From: Nephrocerus scutellatus
Lineage: Eukaryota; Arthropoda; Insecta; Diptera; Pipunculidae
DNA: 64,000 bases
NCBI GenBank assembly: GCA_947095585.1
Contig: OX352761.1
Coordinates: 53,618,019-53,682,018 of the forward strand
Reading direction: 5' to 3'
This document shows positions 55,238-64,000 of the stretch, piece after piece. Under the pieces are notes generated by a model, which was not told the DNA's origin, ran no database searches, and saw nothing but the letters and a program-made list of their open reading frames with translations. The stretch's first letter is position 1. The number at the start of each line of letters is the position of its first letter. The translations under genes were made by a program, and so were the position numbers.

Positions 55238-56704
55238 TTGGATGGTATCGGTGATCGGAGCGGTAGTACTCTTCTGAACGGTAGCGGTAATCGGAGTCTT
55301 GCATGTTGTCGGTAGATTTACAGACACCGACTTCTGTAGGGTAGTGATCAGCCGTGGTGACGATTTATATGACAGCGGGATCTGTCTTAAGGGTTTTGAA
55401 ATAAAATGCGGTGACGGTTTACTTGACAGCGGTATCTGTATTGGCGGTTTTATTATAAAATGCGGTGACGGTTTATTCGACAGGGGTATCTGTCTTGGCG
55501 GTTTTATTATACAATTTGGTATTCCCACGGCTGAGTCTATGTTGTGTCGTTGTTCGGTGCGACCTAAGAAGTGATTGTTCAGATCAGGGCAGGTACGGTG
55601 GGTGTGTCCACGCTGTCCACACGTCTTACAACTTGTCATATTTGTCGGTTTGACTGGTTGTAATGGGAAGTTAGGGTGGAGACAATTCGTTTGTGATTCT
55701 GCTGGGCGTCTGTCTTCAACGGATGTGTTGACCATTTGAACTACGGGTAATCGCCAGCTTGGAATATCTTTGTATTGTTGTTCGGTGCGACATGAGCGTC
55801 GATGGTTCTTATCAGGGAAGGTACTGTGGTTGTGTCCAAACTGTCCGCACGTCCTACAACTTGTAATTTTTGTCGGTTTGACTGGTTGTAATGGGTAGTG
55901 CGGGAGGAGACAATTCGCTGGTGGTTCTGCTGGGCGTCTGGCTTCAACTGGTTTGTTGACCATTTGGACGACGGGCGATCGCCAGTTTGGAATGTCTGAT
56001 CGGGCTGCTTGTTCAACTGGTCGGATGGATCGGACAGCTGGTCTAGTCGGTTTATGATGTTACATCGCTGGTATTCGGTATATGATGTGGATATGTTACA
56101 TCGCTGGTAATCGGTTTATGATGTGGGTATGTTACATCGCTGGTATTCGGTATATGATGTGGATACGGTAAATCACTGGTGATCGGTAAATGATGTGGAT
56201 ATGTTACATCGCTGGTATTTGGTATGATTGGTCGAGCAGTCTGGATCGGTAGATGATGTGAAGTCATCGCTGGTTGATTTGTTGACCTGGTCTGGTAGAG
56301 CTGTGGTGCGGTCGGTCGAAACGGTGGTGCGATAGGACGCAATGCAGGCGGTCGTACTGGTGCTGGAGAGGGTCGAGAGGGGGTTGCTCGTTTATGAGGC
56401 ACTCAGAGTCTTCTATGAGCGGTAGGAAAAAGCGGCGTAATTCCTCACTAAACGCATCCCAGGTACTTAGAAAATCTTTGTTGTTGCGGTACCAAACCAA
56501 TGCGGTTGCTGCGAGCAGTACTGGTAGAGTGCGGACTAATCGGTCGAGTGGTAGTTCATAGCACTCGGCTAGCTTTTCGACTCGTTTAAGAAATTAGAGT
56601 GGATTACTGCCGCCATCGAATCTCACGTTCCATTTATCTACTATATCAATTACATCGGTATCGGACAGACGATAGGTCGATACTCGGGAAAAGGCCTGTT
56701 CCAT
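55238..56704 (-). pseudogene. G3 gag with duplicated zinc-knuckle unit
   Basis: The ATG at 56704 opens MEQAFSRVSTYRLSDTDVID. The core KWNVRFDGGSN has a stop just after it, then LAECYELPLDRLVRTLPVLL and LVWYRNNKDFLSTWDAFSEE, very close to G1 gag. After a frame change come the Pro-rich tail (LRPIAPPFRPTAPQ) and four to five repeats of a 12-residue unit (SDVTYPHHIPNT, 36 bp, 56060-56230). Two knuckle units follow: CRTCGQFGHNHSTF (last Cys lost) and CKTCGQRGHTHRTC. The two units lie in a 228-bp tandem duplication (landmark tgttcggtgc at 55551 and 55779), which is in frame. The end reads into the LTR remnant. Confidence 0.82.
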
Positions 56705-57120
56705 TTTGGTCGCTACGTTCTGATTTGTGGAAGATGCCCGTTGGTTGATGGTTGTGGTCTGCGATTTCCTGGTTTATTTAATAGAGATTAAGGGCGCTCT
56801 CCGGTGGGTGGCCATACTCGCGAATGAATAACAAAATTTTCCCAGGTTTTTGTTTCTGCTAACTGGTTATTTGCCTTATAGTAGCGTCATTCTCCGGTGG
56901 ATGACTCTGGGTGAATTAAGTAGATTACTAAAAAATATACTGGCTGTTACCAGTCGGTGATTCAGTTGCTGAGTTTAGCTGGTATACGGTAATAGAAAAC
57001 ATTTGGTTATGTCCACTCGGTGACTCGATTGCGTGGATCAAATAGTATGCCGGAATCGAGTATAGAAAGTTTTTCGTTTTTTTTTTCTCGGTGTCGGTCG
57101 GTGAAACAACTTTAAAAGTC

Positions 57121-57138
57121 GTCCCTCCTCGGTCGCCA
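57121..57138 (-). promoter_or_regulatory. G3 primer-binding site
   Basis: The minus strand TGGCGACCGAGGAGGGAC follows the LTR end after the spacer AATT. A TGGCGACCG start is typical of tRNA-Arg primer sites in mdg1/412-type elements; the match to a specific tRNA was not tested. Confidence 0.65.
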
Positions 57139-57142
57139 AATT

Positions 57143-58510
57143 TGTAACGTTGTTTGCTCGGTTGACGCTCGCCGGTCGCCCAGGGTTCGTTCTCTCCTTT
57201 GTGTTACAAATTAATTGTTTTTGGTTTCTTTGTTTTAATTAATTTTCTTTATTTTATTCAATATGTCGACTTATTACTAAGGTTACAACCGGGAGTGTAC
57301 TCAATCTAGTGGTCTACTTAATAAACTAATATACCTATATAACTACCTACTATAGCTTAGATAAGCGCGTGGGGCGTTCGTAATGAACTGCTCGGCTCGA
57401 AGCAGCAGCCAACAGTTGCAATAGCATCAACAACTGAGGGCTGCGTACTTGACAGGACAGCGAGCACTCGGAGGGCGTTCGTAATGAACTGCTCGGTTCG
57501 AAGCAGCGGCCAGCAGTTGCAATAGCATCAACAACTTATGGCTGCGTGCTTCAAAGTAACAGTGAGCACTCGTAGGGCATTCGTAATGAACTACGGCTCG
57601 GCTCGAAGCAGCGGCTAACAATTCAATAGCATCAACAACTGAGGGCTGCGTACTTGAAAGTAACAGCGAGCACTCGGAGGGTGTTCGTAATGAACTGCTC
57701 GGCTCAAAGCAGCGGCCAACAGTTGCAATAGTATCAACAACTGAGGGCTGCGTACTTGAAAGTAACAGTGAGCACTCGGAGGGCGTTCGTAATGAACTAC
57801 TCGGCTCGAAGCAGCGGCCAACAGTTGCAATAGCATCAACAACTGAGGACTGTGTACTTGAAATAAGGGCGGGGTATTGCGGAACTCATGGAGGGCGTTC
57901 GTTATAGAACAGCACAGTTCCTCTGTAATGCTTAAAAGTGCAATAATATCAACACTTTTAAGCCATACAAATTCCAAAAATAGGAGTGTTTTACCACTGG
58001 GAGAAGTATATATGTCTTTATAAGACGGGAATACTCTTCTCCACACTCCCTGCTAATTGTGGTTTTCACGTCCCATGTCATTACTTTATTATTCGAATTG
58101 CTGGGAATTTTATTTTCCCAAATATTGTATAATAAATAGTTCGTATACGTGTTACGTCCGTATACGTACAATTTATTCTTTTGGCCATTTTTATTATTTA
58201 TATTATGGTCTTATTATTCTTATTATATTTTATTTGGAGATGGGGCGCGACAGGAGTACTTTCTTACCAGAAAAAAAATGACTTTCTCGGTTGGTCTCGG
58301 ACGACCGTGGGATTTGATCCCCGTATCGATCGATTTCCGAGCGGAGGTGCCACTGTTGTGCTACTGGTACATAGGCAGTGGGTTTGGTATTTTGCCTACT
58401 TGTCTGGTGTGCTTAATGCCGTATAGTGTATTATGATAACTTAATAGCTTATTTGATATGTACATATTTTAGACGTTGTTAATTTAAAGGTTTAAATTAA
58501 CTTCGTTACA
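57143..58510 (-). repeat. G3 5' LTR with internal ~102-bp tandem repeats
   Basis: A 1368-bp LTR with inverted ends TGTAAC / GTTACA. Inside, a unit of about 102 bp (gttcgtaatgaactgctcgg, agcagcggccaacagttgca, atagcatcaacaactgaggg, gagcactcgg) repeats five to six times, with starts near 57376, 57477, 57579, 57683, 57785 and 57896. The short ORFs across this array are repeat artefacts. Confidence 0.85.
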
Positions 58511-58514
58511 AGAT

Positions 58515-58980
58515 TAATCCTGTGAATTTTGGTAGCGATCGGATCAACAGAAATTTTTTTGTTGGTTTTTTTGGCAATTTTATGTCTTATTTTTCCTACA
58601 AATTAATACTTAATTATATTTTTTCAATCTTTCTTCGATTTTTGAACATACACAATTAAAAGCGATAGGATTCGTGCAAACTTAATAATAGATCAAAGTG
58701 GATTGAACGAATTCATTCACATTTTTCACATCAACAGTTTTTTTTTTGGTTTTTTTGCAATTTTGTGTCATATTTTTCCTACAAATTAATACAAATTAGA
58801 TTTTTTCTATCTTTCTTTAATTTTCTTCAAACATTCACAATTAAAAGCGACAGACATTTTTATGGACTTGCAACCAAATTTTTCTTGCAGTTTACTTAGG
58901 TTACCTGTAGTAAGCGGTAATATGGTAAATTAATGGCATTTAAAAAAGGTGTTAAGCTCCGTAAGCAACTTAGAATTACA
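58515..58980. repeat. Noncoding, tandem-duplicated AT-rich repeat
   Basis: A block of about 120 bp (ttggtttttttggcaatttt, tatttttcctacaaattaat, cacaattaaaagcga) occurs at about 58565-58675 and again, diverged, at 58740-58855. It looks like an interspersed repeat interrupted by G3. No gene. Confidence 0.55.
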
Positions 58981-59480
58981 AGTTACATAACATTCCCATA
59001 ATTTGCTTTGTCTTAATATATCTAATGCATTCGCTGGCAGCCGCGACGTCAGCATTTCCTCAGTGCGAATACAGTGAGGAAATATGATACTTCGCGACGG
59101 CAGCTCAGCGGATGCAAATGTATTATTTCTTTGTGATGTTTTTGCGGACGCATCCTCTGAACCAGACGCGACGTCAACTTTTCTGTACCGTACTTACACT
59201 GAAGGAATTGCTACATGTCGTGGCCGGGCAGCGCTGCTTGGACGCTACAATAAACACATTAATATAACACATAAACATAAACATTAAAACTCATATAATC
59301 GTTTTAATAATTATCAAACGTTAAAATGAAATTCTTAGATTTAAATACCGTTTTAATAAATTATCATACGTAAGAATTAAATCGTTAGAATTACTATCGT
59401 TGGAATTAATATCGTTTTAATTAAATAAAATATCAAAAATACATTAATATCGTCTCTTGTTTTAACTGTAAAACACTACT
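58981..59480 (+). repeat. Candidate errantivirus-type LTR with primer site
   Basis: A 500-bp sequence with inverted ends AGT...ACT (agttacataaca / aacactact). It is followed directly by tggcacagtcggtcac (59480-59495), a variant of the tRNA-Ser primer site TGGCGCAGTCGG. The only internal sequence left is 59481-59557, where another LTR begins. A GC-rich early part with a short ORF and an AT-rich end resembles promoter/R-U5 organisation. Confidence 0.55.
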
Positions 59481-59557
59481 GGCACAGTCGGTCACAAACG
59501 AACGGGTCCTAAACAGCTTAATCGTGATTCGAATCGATGTAAAAAAATGTATAGTTA

Positions 59558-60839
59558 TGTAACGAGGTACATTGCTGGGATACGCTCGCCACCGTCCAGG
59601 GTCGTTTGCCTGTCAACGAATAGACCGTTGGTTTTGTTACAAAAATATTTTTTTTTTACTCTGAAGTTTTTGTTATGTATTAATATTATATGTATTATTG
59701 GGTTCAATTCAATTCGAATTGTATTCTGTTTTTGCCGTGATGTTTTGTCTTCGGGGTTTATCGTTGTAAGGTAAGCGCAACTCCTGGTTCCTTAGCCGCT
59801 GACTCGGGTCTGGTAACGATGAGGTACGGGCAAGAAACGTTGTATTGCACTTTAGTCAAATTTACTGGGAATCTGTCCCTACGGATGGAGTCCTATAAGG
59901 CCCGCCAGAGTCATGAGTTCGAAGCGTTTCTACACCTAACAAGGGAGAATCTCTTTTCAGGATCTCAAGATGGTATCCTATAAAGCCCGTCAGAGTCTCG
60001 AAACCAAGAATGGGGATTATAAGCAAGATTTAGTAGAGAGCAGCAGATTCTTCACTGTTCACTCTGTACTAAATTAAAAAAAGCCGGCCCTACAAGAAAT
60101 CGAACCTCAGGATGGAGTCCTATAAGGCCCGACAGTGTCCTGAGTTCGAAGGGTTTCTACACCTAACAAAGGGGGGAATCTCTCCCTATCGAGGATTTCA
60201 GGGTCTCGAGATGGAGTCCTATAAGACCGGCTAAAGTCTCGAGACCAAAAAAGGGGATTCTAGTCCTAGCTCACTGGGAAATTTGGCTCACCTAGCGCCT
60301 ATCAACGTTGGTTGTCCCGTATCTCGCCTTCAAATTTCTCCGTATTTAGCTACGTTGAAAGCTTTGGTGTCGAATATGTCGCTTGTAGTGACCCGCCCGC
60401 GATGTTCACTTTTGTCCCATTTACGGTAGTTGTGGATGCTGTCAATATTCTCCTTGAGGTTTTTTCCCTTGCAATGTTCACTTAAAGTTTCTCATTGTTT
60501 TGTTGCCGAAGTGAAAGAGGGCAATTCTTCCTGTGTTTCTCCTTTTATAAGATTTGCCTCTTGGTGGACTTTGCAGCTTTCTCAGCTCTTTCGTGTTGTT
60601 GGTGATTTCTCTTCTGCTTATGCATTGTAAATCTTTTGAGTTTTTTCCATGTGGCATTTTGTTACCTCCATTATTTCGTACATACTGCGTTGGTTGTGTC
60701 GCTTCGCATGCCTGTTCTGTGTTGCTATGCTGGACTTGTTTACATGCATTTGTACTCAATTAGCGTTTGCGGGATTTTTCTTTTTGTGTACACAGTGGGT
60801 GTAAGACGAAAGTTTGACCTTAAAATGTTCGTCATTACA
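59558..60839 (-). repeat. 3' LTR of another G1/G3-related element
   Basis: The plus strand starts tgtaacgaggtacattgctg, similar to the G3 LTR start (tgtaacgttgtttgctcggt), with shared 'acgctcgcc' and 'ccagggt.cgtt' downstream. It ends cgtcattaca at 60839. On the minus strand a polypurine tract (gtatggggggag, 60840-60851) immediately precedes TGTAATGACG, fixing the LTR start. Inside, a degenerate unit with 'atggagtcctataaggcccg' repeats at about 59885, 59970, 60113 and 60210. Confidence 0.7.
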
Positions 60840-61200
60840 CTCCCCCCATACTACCGGTGATTTGTACCATCGCTTCTCCTTGGCGATTGAGCTGGACTTT
60901 TACCCTTTTGCCACCGATGGTTTGCTGGAACGCCATGGACTTTCCTCGGACGTAATCTCTGCATGCTTGTTCCTGCTTCTCTATGCCTCTTGGGTGCCTT
61001 GCGCTCTCCGTCACCGCGTTCGCTATTCTTAGTGTTGCTGCTGAGTTCATGTTTGTCGCTGGGTTGTCATCATGCGTATTGTTGTCAGGTCCGTGTCCGC
61101 TGCTGAGATTCTTATTGTTGTTTGTGTTGTCATGTCCGTGTTTTCATGCGTGTTGTTGCCATGTCCGTTTTCGTTAGTTATTATCATTTGTATCCGTAAT
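60840..61200 (-). pseudogene. 3'-terminal ORF of an LTR element (unknown function)
   Basis: A minus-strand open frame of at least 71 codons reads ESARHPRGIEKQEQACRDYV, RGKSMAFQQTIGGKRVKVQL and NRQGEAMVQITGSMGGV. Its last codons overlap the polypurine tract and it stops at the LTR. Upstream it is Asn/Asp-rich (SGHGPDNNTHDDNPATNM) and then dissolves into the satellite. I do not recognise the domain; from its place it is the last gene of the element whose LTR is 59558-60839. Confidence 0.45.
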
Positions 61201-61204
61201 GACT

Positions 61205-63770
61205 TGACTTGAGTTGGCTTAGTTCAAGTTGACTCGACTAGACTTGAATTGACTGGACTTGACTCGACCTGACTCGACCTGACTCGACCTGACTCGACCT
61301 GACTCGACCTAACTCGACTTGACTTGACTTGACTTTACACGAATTGATTCGACTTGACTCGACTGGACTCGACTTGACTCGACTTGACTCGACTTGACTC
61401 GACTTGACTCGACTTGACTCGACTTGACTCGACTTGACTCGACTTGACTCGACTTGACTCGACTTGACTCGACTTGACTCGACTTGACTCGACTTGACTC
61501 GACTTGACTCGACTTGACTCGACTTGACTCGAGTTGACTCGACTTGACTCGACTTGACTCGACTTGACTCGACTTGACTCGACTTGACTCATCTTGACTC
61601 GAATTGACTGGACTTGACTCGACTTGACTCGACATGACTCGACCTGACTCGACCTAACTCGACTTGACTCGGCTTGAATCGACTTGACTTGACTTTACAC
61701 GAATTGATTCGACTTGACTCGACTTGACTCAACTTGACTCGACTTGACTCGACTTGACTCGACTTGACTCGAGTTGACTCGACTTGACTCGACTTGACTC
61801 GACTTGACTCGACTTGACTCGACTTGACTCGACTTGACTCGACTTGACTCGACTTGACTCGACTTGACTCGACTTGACTCGACTTGACTCGACTTGACTC
61901 ATCTTGACTCGAATTGACTGGACTTGACTCGACTTGACTCGACATGACTCGACCTGACTCGACTTGACTCGGCTTGAATCGACTTGAATCGACTTTACAC
62001 GAATTGATTCGACTTGACTCCTTGACTTGACTCGACTTGACTGGACATGACTCGACTTGACTCGGCTTGAATCGACTTGACTTGACTTTACACGAATTGA
62101 TTCGACTTGACTCGACTTGACTCAACTTGACTCGACTTGACTCGACTTGACTCGACTTGACTCGACTTGACTCGACTTGACTCGACTTGACTCGACTTGA
62201 CTCGACTTGACTCGACTTGACTCGACTTGACTCGACTTGACTCGACTTGACTCATCTTGACTCGAATTGACTGGACTTGACTCGACTTGACTCGACATGA
62301 CTCGACCTGACTCGACTTGACTCGGCTTGAATCGACTTGAATCGACTTTACACGAATTGATTCGACTTGACTCCTTGACTTGACTCGACTTGACTGGACA
62401 TGACTCGACTTGACTCGGCTTGAATCGACTTGACTTGACTTTACACGAATTGATTCGACTTGACTCGACTTGACTCGACTTGACTCGACTTGACTCGACT
62501 TGACTCGACTTGACTCGACTTGACTCGACTTGACTCGACTTGACTCGACTTGACTCGACTTGACTCGAATTGACTCGACTTGACTCGACTTGACTCGACT
62601 TGACTCGACTTGACTCGACTTGACTCGACTTGACTCGACTTGACTCGACTTGACTCGACTTGACTCATCTTGACTCGAATTGACTGGACTTGACTCGACT
62701 TGACTCGACATGACTCGACCTGACTCGACTTGACTCGGCTTGAATCGACTTGAATCGACTTTACACGAATTGATTCGACTTGACTCCTTGACTTGACTCG
62801 ACTTGACTGGACATGACTCGACTTGACTCGGCTTGAATCGACTTGACTTGACTTTACACGAATTGATTCGACTTGACTCGACTTGACTCAACTTGACTCG
62901 ACTTGACTCGACTTGACTCGACTTGACTCGACTTGACTCGACTTGACTCGACTTGACTCGACTTGACTCGACTTGACTCGACTTGACTCGACTTGACTCG
63001 ACTTGACTCGACTTGACTCGACTTGACTCGACTTGACTCGACTTGACTCGACTTGACTCGACTTGACTCGACTTGACTCGACTTGACTCGACTTGACTCG
63101 ACTTGACTCGACTTGACTCGACTTGACTCGACTTGACTCGACTTGACTCGACTTGACTCGACTTGACTCGACTTGACTCGACTTGACTCGACTTGACTCG
63201 ACTTGACTCGACTTGACTCGACTTGACTCGACTTGACTCGGCTTGAATCGACTTGACTTGACTTTACACGAATTGACTCGACTTGACTCGACTTGACTCA
63301 ACTTGACTCGACTTGACTCGACTTGACTCGACTTGACTCGACTTGACTCGACTTGACTCGACTTGACTCGACTTGACTCGACTTGACTCGACTTGACTCG
63401 ACTTGACTCGACTTGACTCGACTTGACTCGACTTGACTCGACTTGACTCGACTTGACTCGACTTGACTCGACTTGACTCGACTTGACTCGACTTGACTCG
63501 ACTTGACTCGACTTGACTCGACTTGACTCGACTTGACTCATCTTGACTCGAATTGACTGGACTTGACTCGACTTGACTCGACATGACTCGACCTGACTCG
63601 ACTTGACTCGGCTTGAATCACATGACATGACTTTACACGAATTGATTCGATTTGACTCGACTTGACTTGACTTGTCTCGACTTGACTCATCTTGACTCGA
63701 ATTGACTGGACTTGACTCGACTTGACTTGCGATGACATGAGCTGCTTGTGATCACTTGAGTTGACTTAAT
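61205..63770. repeat. 10-bp satellite (GACTTGACTC) with higher-order blocks
   Basis: About 2.5 kb of head-to-tail 'gacttgactc' units. Irregular marker segments (catcttgactcgaattgact, gactttacacgaattgatt, ctccttgacttg) break it into blocks with starts near 61590, 61900, 62252, 62666, 63539 and 63687, so block length varies (about 310-870 bp). The long minus-strand frames of SSQVESSRVK-type repeats are a consequence of the unit and not genes. It decays into diverged units at both edges (61200-61320 and 63740-63800). Confidence 0.95.
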
Positions 63771-64000
63771 TTGACTTGGCTTGACTGAGTTGACTGGCGA
63801 TGACTTTAGTTGACTTGATTTCGTCCTTCACGCTCCTAACCAAGTAAAGCCTGGTGACTCCCTCCTGGAATCTGCTTCCTCTGGTATTATCCAGTGAGAG
63901 AGACGACCTTCCGCAGCTTATGACAAGGCCAAGTTGAGTCCATTCCCAGCAGCAAATCGCTGTCGAGTCGAGTCAAGTCTTTCGCTCCTGGCAAGACTAG
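63771..64000. other. Sequence right of the satellite, unassigned
   Basis: Non-repetitive except for a few satellite-like words (gtcgagtcgagtcaagtc at 63963). A minus-strand reading contains LLGMDSTWPCHKLRK, vaguely like the end of a retroviral-type protease, but too short to assign. Confidence 0.3.

Larger units (their letters stand above)
55024..58510 (-). mobile_element. Gag-only gypsy-type element G3 with 4-bp TSD
   Basis: LTR copies lie at both ends: 57143-58510 (complete, TGTAAC...GTTACA) and 55024-55237 (first 214 bp of the plus-strand sequence only). The target duplication is agat (55020-55023 and 58511-58514). The primer site is at 57121-57138 and gag at 55238-56704. A single deletion removed everything from the gag end through all of pol into the 3' LTR. 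The family is that of G1 and G2 by gag similarity. Confidence 0.88.

Noticed and set aside
57427..58046. Repetitive minus-strand ORFs with LLMLLQLLAAASSRAVHYE repeats
   Set aside because: They are translations of the 102-bp tandem units within the G3 LTR.
61309..63738. Long minus-strand ORFs of SSQVESSRVK-type repeats (up to 267 codons)
   Set aside because: The 10-bp satellite unit lacks stops in several frames and yields open frames automatically; no start context, domain or conservation.
61205..63770. CRISPR-like array
   Set aside because: Units are contiguous 10-mers without unique spacers, in eukaryotic DNA.

Overview
This window looks like transposon-rich, probably heterochromatic or pericentromeric, DNA from an insect, most likely a fly (Diptera). 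The evidence is an insect-type mitochondrial 16S rRNA fragment at 12030-12255, a Usp14 copy close to the Drosophila protein as I remember it, a 17.6/297-type retrovirus-like element with a tRNA-Ser primer site, a rosa-type mariner, BEL/Pao elements and a 10-bp simple satellite. I see no intact host gene. Nearly every long ORF belongs to a mobile element, and most are broken by frameshifts, stops, deletions or nested insertions.

Layout. 1-7690: a plus-strand Ty3/gypsy-type element (called G1 here) whose gag is split by a rosa-type mariner and whose 3' part carries a hAT-type MITE and an extra downstream ORF. 9150-12028: minus-strand debris of a BEL protease and a second G1-family element (G2). 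12030-12255: nuclear copy of mitochondrial 16S rRNA. 12345-14783: front half of a different gypsy-type family (G4), with further fragments at 27695-28102 (+) and 30361-32210 (-). 14784-25264: a broken, apparently intronless Usp14 copy on the minus strand. It is split by a DNA transposon with 37-bp perfect terminal inverted repeats. That transposon carries an 8.2-kb 17.6/297-type errantivirus inside one inverted repeat, and a hAT-like MITE in its body. A poly(A)-tailed retroelement also interrupts the Usp14 exon. 28103-30360: a 5'-truncated non-LTR retrotransposon.

32217-39000 (+): debris of BEL/Pao elements, including five tandem copies of a 264-bp pol segment (35054-36355) and a Harbinger-type DNA transposon (36352-38035). 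39966-40856: an errantivirus-like gag. 41915-49897: a tandem segmental duplication of about 3.7-4.3 kb that carries an LTR with a tRNA-Lys primer site, env and integrase remnants, a tRNA-derived SINE, a non-LTR RT tail and a BEL pol fragment. 49205-53981 (-): a nearly complete BEL/Pao gag-pol with its 5' LTR. 55024-58510 (-): a gag-only G1-family element (G3) with a 4-bp target duplication. 58981-61200: parts of two more LTR elements. 61205-63770: a 10-bp satellite with a longer repeat structure.

The genes do not form a host pathway. They are gag/pol/env modules and transposases of unrelated selfish elements, and the main biology here is nesting, recombination and local tandem amplification. 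The least damaged units are the errantivirus at 15660-23850 (LTRs almost identical, env open, RT catalytic site mutated) and the BEL element at 49205-53981 (few lesions). Domain calls rest on motifs read by eye; no database search was possible.
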